8,199 nt of DNA from an uncultured Collinsella sp. (GCA_900757285.1 CAAENI010000002.1:1-8199), one strand, 5' to 3'. Shown: positions 1 through 8,199, counted from the stretch's first letter. Notes: generated by a model from the sequence alone, not told the origin. Numbers and translations: made by a program.

Positions 1-1672
1 AACCCTGTGGCGCCTGCTTGCGCGCTATGACATTCCGACGTTCATCTATATCAACAAAATCGATTTGGAGAATCCCGGCCGCGATGTTTTGCTGGCACAA
101 CTCGGGCAGCGTCTTTCCGAGGGCTGCCTGAATGCCAACGAACTGCTGGCGGGCGGTGCCGTTCAGGAGGATGCTGCTGCGTTGGACGAGGCGGCGCTCG
201 AGGAGTTTCTTGAAGCGGGTGAGCTTTCCGTCGCAACGCTGTCGCGCATGGTTGCCGAGCGCAAGCTCTTTCCCTGCTTTGCCGGCTCGGCGCTCAAGGA
301 CCAAGGCGTGGACGAGTTGCTGGACGGCATATGCGCGCTGATGCGTGAACAGGCGTGGCTCCCGGAGTTCGCCGCGCGCGTCTATCGCGTCAGCCGCGGC
401 GATCGCGGCGAGCGCTTGGCTTGGGTAAAAGTGACCGGCGGCACGCTGCGCGCAAAACAGATGATCGAGGGGCGCTCCGGTGCCGAGGCATGGGAGCAAA
501 AGGTCGATCAGGTGCGCATCTATAACGGAGAGAAGTACGAGCTTGCCCAGGAAGTTGCCGCTGGCGGTATTTGTGCCGTGACGGGTCTTGCGCACGTTCG
601 CCCGGGGGATGCCTTGGGTGCGGAGCCCGGGTGCGATGCGCCCGTCATTGCGCCGGTCCTTACCTATACGGTGCTCCCGGGCGAACATGATGCCCATGCG
701 GTGTTTAAAGCGCTGACTGAGCTGGCGGACGAAGACCCCATGCTCGGCGTAAGCTGGAATACGCATCTTGAGCAGATTCACTTGCAGTTGATGGGCGCCG
801 TGCAGCTCGAGGTCTTGCAGCGGGTATTGGCCGATCGCTTTGGCCTTACGATTGAGTTTGAGTCCGGCGGCATTCTCTATAAGGAGACGATCTCGCAGCC
901 GGTCGAGGGTGTGGGCCACTTTGAGCCACTGCGCCATTACGCCGAGGTGCACCTGCGCCTGGAGCCGCTGCCAGCGGGCTCGGGCGTGCAATTTGGTACC
1001 GTTGCCTCGACCGACGAGCTCGATCTTAACTGGCAGCGCCTGGCGCTCACCAACGCCATGGAGCGCGATCACCTGGGTGTGCTGACCGGCTCGCCCATTA
1101 CCGATGTGCGCATTACGCTCACGGGCGGCCGCGCTCATGCCAAACACACCGAGGGCGGTGACTTTCGGCAGGCAACGTACCGCGCGATTCGCCAGGGTTT
1201 GATGCAGGCGCGTGAGGCCGGCGCGGCGGTGCTGTTGGAGCCGTGCTACCACTTTGAGCTCGAGGTGCCGGGAGATTGCGTGGGCCGGGCGCTTTCGGAT
1301 GTCACGCGCATGGGCGCCGAGTACGAGCCGCCGGCGATGGCGGGCGACCGGGCGAAGCTTGTGGGTCGCGTGCCAGCATCCGAGATACAGGATTATGCGC
1401 TGGAGGTGGCTGCCTACACGAGCGGCCGCGGACATCTGTACCTGGAGTTCGCCGGTTATGCGGCATGCCATGATGCCGAGCGCGTCATCGAGGCGGCCGC
1501 CTACGAGCCCGAGGCCGATCTGCCCAACACGCCCGATTCGGTCTTTTGCGCCCACGGCGCCGGCTATACGGTCAAATGGTACGACGTGCCCGCCGCGGCA
1601 CACGTAAAGATCGATCCCGCCACCTTCCGCCCCTATCGCCCCGCCGACGCGGAATTTTTCGGCCACATGTGA
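1..1672 (+). CDS. TetM/EF-G-like translation factor GTPase, 3' part (5' end outside window)
   Basis: The reading frame is open from base 2 and gives 556 residues. The gene starts before the window, so the TTG at 65 is an internal Leu codon and not a start. The frame enters just before the G4 motif NKID (bases 53-64), preceded by TLWRLLARYDIPTF as in TetM-type ribosomal protection proteins. A G5-like GSAL follows (about 287-298). The order then matches EF-G/TetM: domain II, domain III (from VLPGEHD to the MGAVQLEVLQ stretch), domain IV with LLEPCYHFELEVP, and domain V (VPASEIQDYALEVAAYTSGRGHL). P-loop, switch I and G3 are not in view. The family binds ribosomes and hydrolyses GTP; TetM/TetO members dislodge tetracycline. 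Here the loop equivalent to TetM YSPVSTP reads HAKHTEG, and the C-terminus carries a DSVFCAHGAGYTVKW tail, so I place it in a chromosomal TetM-like clade rather than proven resistance. The final Met and TGA lie inside a palindromic repeat. Confidence 0.88.
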   Translation, partial: TLWRLLARYDIPTFIYINKIDLENPGRDVLLAQLGQRLSEGCLNANELLAGGAVQEDAAALDEAALEEFLEAGELSVATLSRMVAERKLFPCFAGSALKDQGVDELLDGICALMREQAWLPEFAARVYRVSRGDRGERLAWVKVTGGTLRAKQMIEGRSGAEAWEQKVDQVRIYNGEKYELAQEVAAGGICAVTGLAHVRPGDALGAEPGCDAPVIAPVLTYTVLPGEHDAHAVFKALTELADEDPMLGVSWNTHLEQIHLQLMGAVQLEVLQRVLADRFGLTIEFESGGILYKETISQPVEGVGHFEPLRHYAEVHLRLEPLPAGSGVQFGTVASTDELDLNWQRLALTNAMERDHLGVLTGSPITDVRITLTGGRAHAKHTEGGDFRQATYRAIRQGLMQAREAGAAVLLEPCYHFELEVPGDCVGRALSDVTRMGAEYEPPAMAGDRAKLVGRVPASEIQDYALEVAAYTSGRGHLYLEFAGYAACHDAERVIEAAAYEPEADLPNTPDSVFCAHGAGYTVKWYDVPAAAHVKIDPATFRPYRPADAEFFGHM

Positions 1673-1697
1673 CAAAGGGACAGCTCCTTTGTCACAT
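1667..1697. repeat. 31-bp palindromic repeat, copy 1
   Basis: The arms ATGTGACAAAGG (1667-1678) and CCTTTGTCACAT (1686-1697) are perfect reverse complements around a 7-nt centre. Relative to the perfect copies, two bases near the centre differ (GCTCC for GTCCC), which shortens the stem. The first six bases are the Met codon and TGA stop of the upstream GTPase gene. No T-run follows, so it does not look like a classical intrinsic terminator. It resembles REP-type elements that shape or protect mRNA 3' ends. Confidence 0.9.
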
Positions 1698-1699
1698 TC

Positions 1700-1732
1700 A
1701 GTTGGTATAACTCGGTATAAGTTGGTATAACT
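1700..1732 (+). promoter_or_regulatory. Phased GGTATAA repeats overlapping a putative promoter
   Basis: GGTATAA occurs at 1704, 1714 and 1724, exactly 10 bp apart, about one helical turn. The outer two lie in identical 13-bp units AGTTGGTATAACT (1700-1712 and 1720-1732), each a partial palindrome (AGTT-GGTAT-AACT). A plausible promoter uses TTGGTA (1702-1707) and TATAAC (1726-1731) with an 18-bp spacer, which would start transcription about 28 nt before the ATPase ATG. The repeats would then overlap both promoter boxes, as expected for an operator. The repeats are seen directly; the promoter and regulator roles are inferred. Confidence 0.5.
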
Positions 1733-1753
1733 ATTGCTAGCCTTTGCCAATCC

Positions 1754-1760
1754 GAGGAGG
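1754..1760 (+). promoter_or_regulatory. Ribosome binding site of the first ATPase gene
   Basis: A strong GAGGAGG lies 5 nt before the ATG at 1766. It fixes this start and agrees with the conserved N-terminal NPF motif directly after it. Confidence 0.85.
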
Positions 1761-1765
1761 CCGAC

Positions 1766-2884
1766 ATGAATCCAAATCCCTTTAAGCCAACGGCTGGTAA
1801 GCGGCCTCCGATACTCATCGGTCGCGAGTCGGTCATCGAAGATTTTGAGGAGGGGCTCGATAACGGTGCCGGAGCGCCGGGCAGACTCATGCTCATTACA
1901 GGAAACCGCGGCTGTGGCAAAACAGTTCTCCTGCGGGAGCTGCAACGTCTGGCCAGTGAGCGCGGATGGGCGGTTGTCTCCGATTCCGCTTCGCTTGGTT
2001 TATGCGACCGCTTGGCCGACGCACTCCGCTCGAATAAGCCCGTTGTGACGTCAATGGAGTTTGGCCCATCGTTTGGACGGATGTCGGTTGAGGCGGCGCG
2101 GGCAAAAGGCGAGACGTTGCGAGGGCTGGTCAACGAACGTCTCAAGAAGCTCGGTCCAGGCAAGGGCATACTGTTTGCGATTGACGAGGCTCAATCTGCG
2201 TCTATCGAGGAGCTGTCGGCTCTTGCCGTTCTCTATCAGCAGGTGCTGGGAGATCAGGATGCTACGGGCTTGCCCGATGGCGACCAGCGTGGTCTTGCGC
2301 TGGTCTTTGCCGGCTTGCCCAGCATGGTTGACGATCTGCTCGAAGAGCCGAGCGTGACGTTTTTGCGGCGCGCCCAGCAGCGTACGTTGGGGGCGATTTC
2401 TTTGCCCCAGGTGCGCGATTCATATATCCAGACGGTCGAATGTGCTGGTCTTTGCATTGATGCGGGGACGGCGGACCTTGCGGCGCACAAGAGCATGGGA
2501 CATCCCTATATGGTTCAGCTGGTGGGATATTACATGTGGCGGTCTGCTGTCCGGCGTGGCTCGCAGGTCATTGAAGGGTGCGATGTCGAGGTTGGTCATG
2601 CGGATGCCGTCTCTGAGTTCTACGAAGCGGTTGACGCGCCTCTGTATTACGGGCTGCGCACCCCACAGCGCCTCTTTATCGAGGCTATGGCGGTTGACGA
2701 GGGCAAGCTGACGCGCATGGCGGATATCATTGAGCGCTGCGACCGCACCCAGAGCTGGGCGAGTAAATATCGCGCAAGCTTAATTCGCGAGCGCGTCATC
2801 GAGGCCGCCGGATACGGTCTCGTCCGGTTTAGCGTGCCTATGCTGGGCAAGTACATTCGCGATCGTGTTTTATGGCACGAGTGA
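1766..2884 (+). CDS. AAA-type ATPase with probable C-terminal winged helix (copy A)
   Basis: This is a 372-residue soluble ATPase with no visible membrane segment. The N-terminal signature NPFKP...LIGRE (residues 4-21) precedes Walker A GNRGCGKT (46-53). Walker B is ILFAIDE (135-141), followed by a sensor-like LVFAGLP (179-185) and FLRRAQQ (199-205), whose arginines may act as finger or sensor residues, then QLVGYY (251-256). The last 75 or so residues look like a winged-helix DNA-binding domain. The layout recalls Orc1/Cdc6- and STAND-related bacterial ATPases, but I cannot name a substrate. It shares the full architecture and many anchor motifs with the minus-strand ATPase at 5485-6585. The gene has its own likely promoter, is followed 65 bp downstream by a UvrA2 gene on the same strand, and its TGA abuts a palindromic repeat. 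ATPase identity is secure, function unknown. Confidence 0.85.
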   Translation: MNPNPFKPTAGKRPPILIGRESVIEDFEEGLDNGAGAPGRLMLITGNRGCGKTVLLRELQRLASERGWAVVSDSASLGLCDRLADALRSNKPVVTSMEFGPSFGRMSVEAARAKGETLRGLVNERLKKLGPGKGILFAIDEAQSASIEELSALAVLYQQVLGDQDATGLPDGDQRGLALVFAGLPSMVDDLLEEPSVTFLRRAQQRTLGAISLPQVRDSYIQTVECAGLCIDAGTADLAAHKSMGHPYMVQLVGYYMWRSAVRRGSQVIEGCDVEVGHADAVSEFYEAVDAPLYYGLRTPQRLFIEAMAVDEGKLTRMADIIERCDRTQSWASKYRASLIRERVIEAAGYGLVRFSVPMLGKYIRDRVLWHE

Positions 2885-2928
2885 TGTGACAAAGGGACTG
2901 TCCCTTTGTCACATTCCTTTGTCACATT
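2884..2928. repeat. 31-bp palindromic repeat, copy 2, with an extra tandem half-arm
   Basis: The arms ATGTGACAAAGGGAC (2884-2898) and GTCCCTTTGTCACAT (2900-2914) are perfect 15-bp reverse complements around one central T. Its first base is the last base of the ATPase TGA stop. The 3' end is duplicated: CCTTTGTCACATT occurs at 2903-2915 and again at 2916-2928 in perfect tandem, so the left arm could pair with either. It lies between the ATPase and uvrA-like genes and has no T-run. Confidence 0.92.
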
Positions 2929-2936
2929 CGATTAAC

Positions 2937-2947
2937 AGGAAGGGGAG
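2937..2947 (+). promoter_or_regulatory. Ribosome binding site of the uvrA-like gene
   Basis: The purine-rich AGGAAGGGGAG just before the ATG at 2950 holds AGGA and GGAG Shine-Dalgarno cores. It supports this start, which also gives a normal UvrA N-terminus (IEVRGARVHNL). No convincing promoter is visible in the 65-bp gap, so read-through from the ATPase gene is likely. Confidence 0.75.
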
Positions 2948-2949
2948 CG

Positions 2950-5442
<2,493 letters not shown>

Positions 5443-5446
5443 CCGA

Positions 5447-5477
5447 ATGTGACAAAGGGACAGTCCCTTTGTCACAT
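5447..5477. repeat. 31-bp palindromic repeat, copy 3, between convergent genes
   Basis: The arms ATGTGACAAAGGGAC (5447-5461) and GTCCCTTTGTCACAT (5463-5477) are perfect 15-bp reverse complements around a central A. It fills most of the 42-bp gap between the uvrA-like TAA (ending 5442) and the TAG of the convergent ATPase (starting 5485). The hairpin would form at the 3' end of both transcripts and may separate them or block readthrough. There is no T-run on either side, so strong intrinsic termination is not evident. Confidence 0.92.
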
Positions 5478-5484
5478 CCGATGC

Positions 5485-6585
5485 CTATTTCACGCATTGA
5501 ACGGCGAGATAGTCGCGGAAGAACGGTAATTCAAAAGCGACGATTCCGCGCCCGCGTTCTCCAATGATGCCGGCGTCTATCATGCGGCGTCGGTAGCGGG
5601 AGACCTGTTGCGGCGAACGCTTAAGGCGCTCGACAAGGTCAGCGGTGGTGGACTCTTCCTCGTCATCGAGCATGGCGATGAGAAATCGCTTGTCCTCTGC
5701 AGTGAGTTCCCGATAGGTCGCCGCGAGGATCCGGTCGTCCATTTCATCGCGTGCGATTTTGATTCCCTGGTCAAAGTCGCGAGATGATATTTCCCTCGAG
5801 TTGCTCGTGAGATCCCAGGCGCGGTAACCCACAAGCTGCAAAAGGAAGGGAAAGCCCGAAATCGAGCGAACGGCCTTATCGATTCCCCCAGCATCTGCCA
5901 GGCGATCGTTTTCCTGGATTGTGCGAATCAAGGCCTCGCGTACGTCATAGTCTGCGATGCGACCCAGATGATATTGTTGGGCGCGGCGAAGGAACGAGAC
6001 CGTCTTGTGGTTCAGCAACGTCGAGACGTTGTTGGGAAGTCCCGCCATGAGCAGGGCGACGCGTTTCCCATCGGCCACAAAGTGCTGATACGTCGCTGCG
6101 AGCTGAATCATCTCGTCGAGCGTCGGGTCCACCTCGTCAACCGTGACGAGCAGCCCGGTGCCCGCCTCGTTGAGCTGGTCGATGATGTCACTCATGCGAT
6201 AACGCCAGGTTGAGGCATCGTGAACGCGATTGACCTCGATGCTGCCGAGCGGTGCAATTTCGAGACCGGTGACTTCGAAGCGGCTGGACGAGTCGATAAG
6301 ATGGCCTGCAGCACGTTTCGCCCCGAACTCGATTTCCTCAAGCATTCCCGAGAGCGCGGTCGTCTTTACGGCAATCCAGCCGTGGGATTCCGCCCTTGTC
6401 GCAAGCGACGACATGAGAGCGGTTTTACCGGTTCCACGCGCGCCTGAGAAGATCGAGGTCAATTCCGGGCGCCTGCGCTGGCTCAAGAAGGCGCGGTCCA
6501 AATCCCGAATAATCTGTTGTCTGCCAGCGAGATGGGCAGGAACCTCGCCAAAGCTAGGGGTAAACGGGTTTTCGAGGTATTCCAC
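5485..6585 (-). CDS. AAA-type ATPase with C-terminal winged helix (copy B)
   Basis: This 366-residue protein starts with GTG at 6585, chosen because AAAGGA lies 7 nt upstream and because the family motif ENPFTPSFGEVP follows directly. Walker A is GARGTGKT (48-55) and Walker B is LLVTVDE (145-151). ALLMAGLP (177-184) is sensor-like, FLRRAQQ (199-205... starting at Phe198) carries possible arginine-finger residues, and QLVGY (250-254) follows. Residues 296-365 form a clear winged helix (TTADLVERLKRSPQQVSRYRRRMIDAGII). The protein is a diverged paralogue of copy A at 1766-2884: the same motifs in the same order, with low overall identity by eye. No transmembrane segment is seen. The family is common in actinobacteria as 'ATP-binding protein' of unknown role; DNA or regulatory binding is inferred from the winged helix. 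It is convergent to the uvrA-like gene, and its upstream region is AT-rich with inverted repeats. Confidence 0.86.
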   Translation of the reverse strand: MEYLENPFTPSFGEVPAHLAGRQQIIRDLDRAFLSQRRRPELTSIFSGARGTGKTALMSSLATRAESHGWIAVKTTALSGMLEEIEFGAKRAAGHLIDSSSRFEVTGLEIAPLGSIEVNRVHDASTWRYRMSDIIDQLNEAGTGLLVTVDEVDPTLDEMIQLAATYQHFVADGKRVALLMAGLPNNVSTLLNHKTVSFLRRAQQYHLGRIADYDVREALIRTIQENDRLADAGGIDKAVRSISGFPFLLQLVGYRAWDLTSNSREISSRDFDQGIKIARDEMDDRILAATYRELTAEDKRFLIAMLDDEEESTTADLVERLKRSPQQVSRYRRRMIDAGIIGERGRGIVAFELPFFRDYLAVQCVK

Positions 6586-6592
6586 AATGCCA

Positions 6593-6598
6593 TCCTTT
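6593..6598 (-). promoter_or_regulatory. Ribosome binding site deciding the GTG start of ATPase copy B
   Basis: On the minus strand AAAGGA precedes GTG (6585-6583) by 7 nt. A nearby ATG (6593-6591) is out of frame with the ATPase, so GTG is the supported start. Confidence 0.65.
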
Positions 6599-6608
6599 CG
6601 CGTCGCCG

Positions 6609-6645
6609 TTTAACTTCATTTTATTTTAGTTAATTCTGATTAAAA
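6609..6645 (-). promoter_or_regulatory. AT-rich upstream region of ATPase copy B with two inverted repeats
   Basis: This stretch is almost pure A+T in an otherwise G+C-rich window. It holds TTAACT (6610-6615) with AGTTAA (6628-6633), and overlapping that TTAAT (6630-6634) with ATTAA (6639-6643). TAAAAT boxes on the minus strand (within 6619-6630) could serve as a -10, but no good -35 stands out. The position, 25-60 nt upstream of the start codon, suits a promoter with operator. Since the downstream protein has a winged helix, self-regulation is possible but inferred. Confidence 0.4.
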
Positions 6646-6704
6646 GTGATGGTTCGTTATTTAGAGCATCAATCAGGCATGTGTGTCATCGACGTGGCGC
6701 TTGA

Positions 6705-6735
6705 ATGTGACAAAGGGGCAGTTCCTTTATCACAT
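6705..6735. repeat. 31-bp palindromic repeat, copy 4 (degenerate)
   Basis: The left arm is ATGTGACAAAGGGGC (6705-6719) and the right arm GTTCCTTTATCACAT (6721-6735). Three of 15 arm positions no longer match exactly, so this is the most decayed copy. Read on the minus strand its first six bases are ATGTGA, the last Met codon and stop of trmL. It lies at the 3' end of trmL and upstream of ATPase copy B. Confidence 0.85.
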
Positions 6736-7329
6736 TTCCGGAAAGCCTGCCTGGCGCAGGGCCTCGTAGAGGACGATGGCGGCGCTGTTGGAGAGGTTGA
6801 GTGCGCTGATGCGGTAGTCGGCCGGGTCGACGAAGTTGCCGCAGATGTCCTGTTGAAGGATGGCCTCGTGGCTGTCCTCGGTATGCCCGAGCGACTCCTC
6901 ATGAGCCTCCCAGGCATCGGCGTTATCGAGTGAGTCGCAATCGCGTAGCATGGGGATGCGCTCGCAGCGTTCGGACGCCGCGGCAAGCAGTGGCTCGGGA
7001 ATCCCCGAGCTCTCGCTGCCAAAGACCAGATAGTCACCGTCGCGGTAGGTGCTTTGCGCATAGGTACGGCGCGCCTTTTTGGTCAGCAGGTGCAGGCGTT
7101 CGTCGGCGGGGGAGAGGCCGTTGCGCGCAAGGAAATCCTCCCAGCCGGCATAGGTCGTCACGTCCAAGTTTTGCCAGTAGCCCAGACCGGCGCGACGCAC
7201 CGTCTTGTCGTCGAGCGAAAACCCCAGCGGCTCCACCAGATGCAGACGGGCGCCGGTAACCACGCAGGTGCGGCCGATATTGCCCGTATTGGCCGGAATC
7301 TCGGGCGCATACAGCACAATGTTGAACAT
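6730..7329 (-). CDS. trmL: tRNA (cytidine(34)-2'-O)-methyltransferase TrmL, SPOUT family
   Basis: This 199-residue SPOUT methyltransferase uses S-adenosylmethionine to 2'-O-methylate the wobble nucleotide of certain leucine tRNAs in the cytoplasm. The N-terminus MFNIVLYAPEIPANTGNIGR and LHLVEPLGFSLDDKTVRRAGLGYW are classic TrmL motifs. GSESSG (104-109) is the cofactor loop, and IPM (125-127) and LNLSNSAAIVLYEALRQ (177-193) belong to the trefoil knot. The ATG at 7329 is chosen because AAGGAG lies 4 nt upstream and because homologues begin with this motif; the frame is open further upstream through a hairpin and is not used. The protein is about 40 residues longer than E. coli TrmL (157). The excess lies between IPM and LNLSN as an acidic stretch (about 128-175). 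The last Met and the stop come from a palindromic repeat. The gene lies 21 nt downstream of a strong hairpin. Confidence 0.92.
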   Translation of the reverse strand: MFNIVLYAPEIPANTGNIGRTCVVTGARLHLVEPLGFSLDDKTVRRAGLGYWQNLDVTTYAGWEDFLARNGLSPADERLHLLTKKARRTYAQSTYRDGDYLVFGSESSGIPEPLLAAASERCERIPMLRDCDSLDNADAWEAHEESLGHTEDSHEAILQQDICGNFVDPADYRISALNLSNSAAIVLYEALRQAGFPEM

Positions 7330-7333
7330 GAAT

Positions 7334-7339
7334 CTCCTT
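7334..7339 (-). promoter_or_regulatory. Ribosome binding site deciding the trmL start
   Basis: AAGGAG on the minus strand ends 4 nt before the ATG at 7329. It decides the trmL start over longer in-frame alternatives that would run through the hairpin and into the cobW-like gene. Confidence 0.8.
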
Positions 7340-7350
7340 GGCTCAGAACG

Positions 7351-7385
7351 AAAAACCACCACGAAGGGTACCTTCGTGGTGGTTT
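7351..7385 (-). terminator. Strong intrinsic terminator of the cobW-like gene, possibly a trmL attenuator
   Basis: The arms AAACCACCACGAAGG (7353-7367) and CCTTCGTGGTGGTTT (7371-7385) are perfect 15-bp complements around a 3-nt loop. On the minus strand the stem ends in a run of five T (7355-7351). It lies 39 nt after the TAG of the cobW-like gene. Only 21 nt separate the T-run from the trmL start codon, so trmL must be transcribed through it, or from a promoter overlapping it. Confidence 0.88.
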
Positions 7386-7424
7386 GGCGGTTACGTAGGC
7401 GGAAAAATGCCCGCTTGGATAAAC

Positions 7425-8199
7425 CTAGGCGCGGTGCCAGTCGGTCAGGCAGGCATCGAGGGCGGCGATGAGTGCGTCCTTGTCCATGTGACGGCCGATG
7501 ATGCACAGGCTCGTCATGCGATCGCCCGTCTCGTCGTCCCAAATCTGCATGATCTCGGGGCTTTCGTCGATGATCTTCTGCTTCTCGCCCTCGGGCGCGG
7601 AGTCAACGAACAAGCCGTTCTCCATCAGGCGCATCTGGTGGCCGGCCTGCTCAAACATGTAGCACATGTCCGGATCGCCGGTCTGCCACAGCGGACCCTT
7701 GACGCGAATGACCTCGTCGGGCCACTCTTGCTCAACAAAATCGGTGAACTTTTGCAGGTCAAACGGCTTGCGGCGCGAGTACACAAAGGTCTGGATGTCG
7801 TACTCGAGCACCTCGGGGTCGTCGTGCTCCTCGGGATGCTCCATGGCCTCGATCCAAGCGGCGGAGTTGTAGGCGCGCATAAAGTCGAAGCGGTCGGTGT
7901 CGAGCAGCTCCTCCATGGGGACCTCGCCGTTTTGGGCCTCGACAATTACGGCGTCCTTCTGCAGGCTGCGCACGATGGCCTTGAGCTCGGCGATCTGCTC
8001 AGGGCTCACGGTATCGGTCTTGTTGAGGATCAGCGTGGAGCAAAACTCGATCTGCTGGATGAGCAGGCTTTCGATGTCGTCCTCGTCGATATCCTCGGCC
8101 AGCAGGTCGCGACCGCCGTTGAACTCGTCGTACATGCGGGCGCAGTCGACCACGGCCACGATGTTGTCGAGCGCGAGCTTGGGCTCGCCGCCCACCTTG
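7425..8199 (-). CDS. CobW/COG0523-family GTPase, C-terminal part (5' end outside window)
   Basis: The frame is open to the window edge and gives 257 residues before a TAG at 7427-7425. The start lies outside, and the GTG at 8195 is internal. COG0523 proteins are GTP-driven metal chaperones or insertases, often for zinc or cobalt. Visible are the VAVVDC strand after the missing G3 region, the G4 motif NKTD (in CSTLILNKTD, about residue 59), then the CobW C-terminal domain beginning near YDIQTFVYSRRKPFDLQKF and ending with TSLCIIGRHMDKDALIAALDACL. The Walker A and the CxCC metal motif are not in view, so the metal and subfamily cannot be told. An acidic segment (AEDIDEDDIE) lies before G4. A strong terminator follows the gene; trmL is next downstream on the same strand. 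Confidence 0.88.
   Translation of the reverse strand, partial: KVGGEPKLALDNIVAVVDCARMYDEFNGGRDLLAEDIDEDDIESLLIQQIEFCSTLILNKTDTVSPEQIAELKAIVRSLQKDAVIVEAQNGEVPMEELLDTDRFDFMRAYNSAAWIEAMEHPEEHDDPEVLEYDIQTFVYSRRKPFDLQKFTDFVEQEWPDEVIRVKGPLWQTGDPDMCYMFEQAGHQMRLMENGLFVDSAPEGEKQKIIDESPEIMQIWDDETGDRMTSLCIIGRHMDKDALIAALDACLTDWHRA

Noticed and set aside
1212..1607. 131-codon plus-strand frame inside the TetM-like gene
   Set aside because: Arg/Ala/Ser-rich out-of-frame translation of a conserved domain IV/V region; no sign of a real protein.
65..1672. TTG at 65 as the start of the TetM-like gene
   Set aside because: The frame is open to base 2 and includes the conserved NKID motif upstream; TTG is the Leu after it. 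The gene is cut by the window edge.
1700..1732. Replication origin or plasmid iterons
   Set aside because: Only three short units are present, directly before a gene; no replication initiator or DnaA-box cluster is recognisable. A promoter/operator reading fits better.
6730..7542. Longer trmL start at 7542
   Set aside because: It would overlap the end of the cobW-like gene and read through a perfect terminator hairpin. Homology begins at MFNIVLY with a good Shine-Dalgarno at 7334-7339.
8193..8195. GTG at 8195 as the start of the cobW-like gene
   Set aside because: The frame continues to the window edge, and the Walker A half of the GTPase must lie upstream, so the gene is simply truncated by the window.

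Overview
The window looks like chromosomal DNA of a high-G+C gut actinobacterium of the class Coriobacteriia, most likely Collinsella or a close relative. I infer this from the G+C-rich codon use, from the style of the protein families, and from a dispersed palindrome (arms ATGTGACAAAGGGAC) that I associate with such genomes. No search was run.

Layout. Positions 1-1672 (+) hold the 3' part of a TetM/EF-G-like translation GTPase that lacks its N-terminal GTP-binding motifs in this window. A short intergenic region with three GGTATAA units spaced 10 bp apart leads into a 372-residue AAA-type ATPase with a probable C-terminal winged helix (1766-2884, +). It is followed 65 bp later by a class II (UvrA2-type) excinuclease ATPase that lacks the UvrB-binding domain (2950-5442, +). 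Convergent to these is a second, diverged member of the same ATPase family (5485-6585, -) with an AT-rich, inverted-repeat-containing upstream region. Then, all on the minus strand, come trmL, a tRNA wobble-position 2'-O-methyltransferase with an unusual acidic insertion (6730-7329), a strong hairpin terminator or attenuator (7351-7385), and the C-terminal part of a CobW/COG0523 metal-related GTPase (7425-8199, running off the end).

Four copies of a 31-bp palindrome sit at 3' ends of the genes, at 1667-1697, 2884-2914, 5447-5477 and 6705-6735, each within 0-7 nt of a stop codon. Two copies supply the last Met codon and the stop codon themselves.

How the genes may work together. The ATPase and the UvrA2 gene are likely co-transcribed, and a second ATPase of the same family sits immediately convergent to them. 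This gives an ATPase / UvrA2 / ATPase island. Whether it is a functional DNA-transaction or stress module, or a chance neighbourhood, cannot be settled from the sequence alone. The flanking genes (tRNA modification, ribosome-associated GTPase, metal chaperone) look like ordinary chromosomal background.
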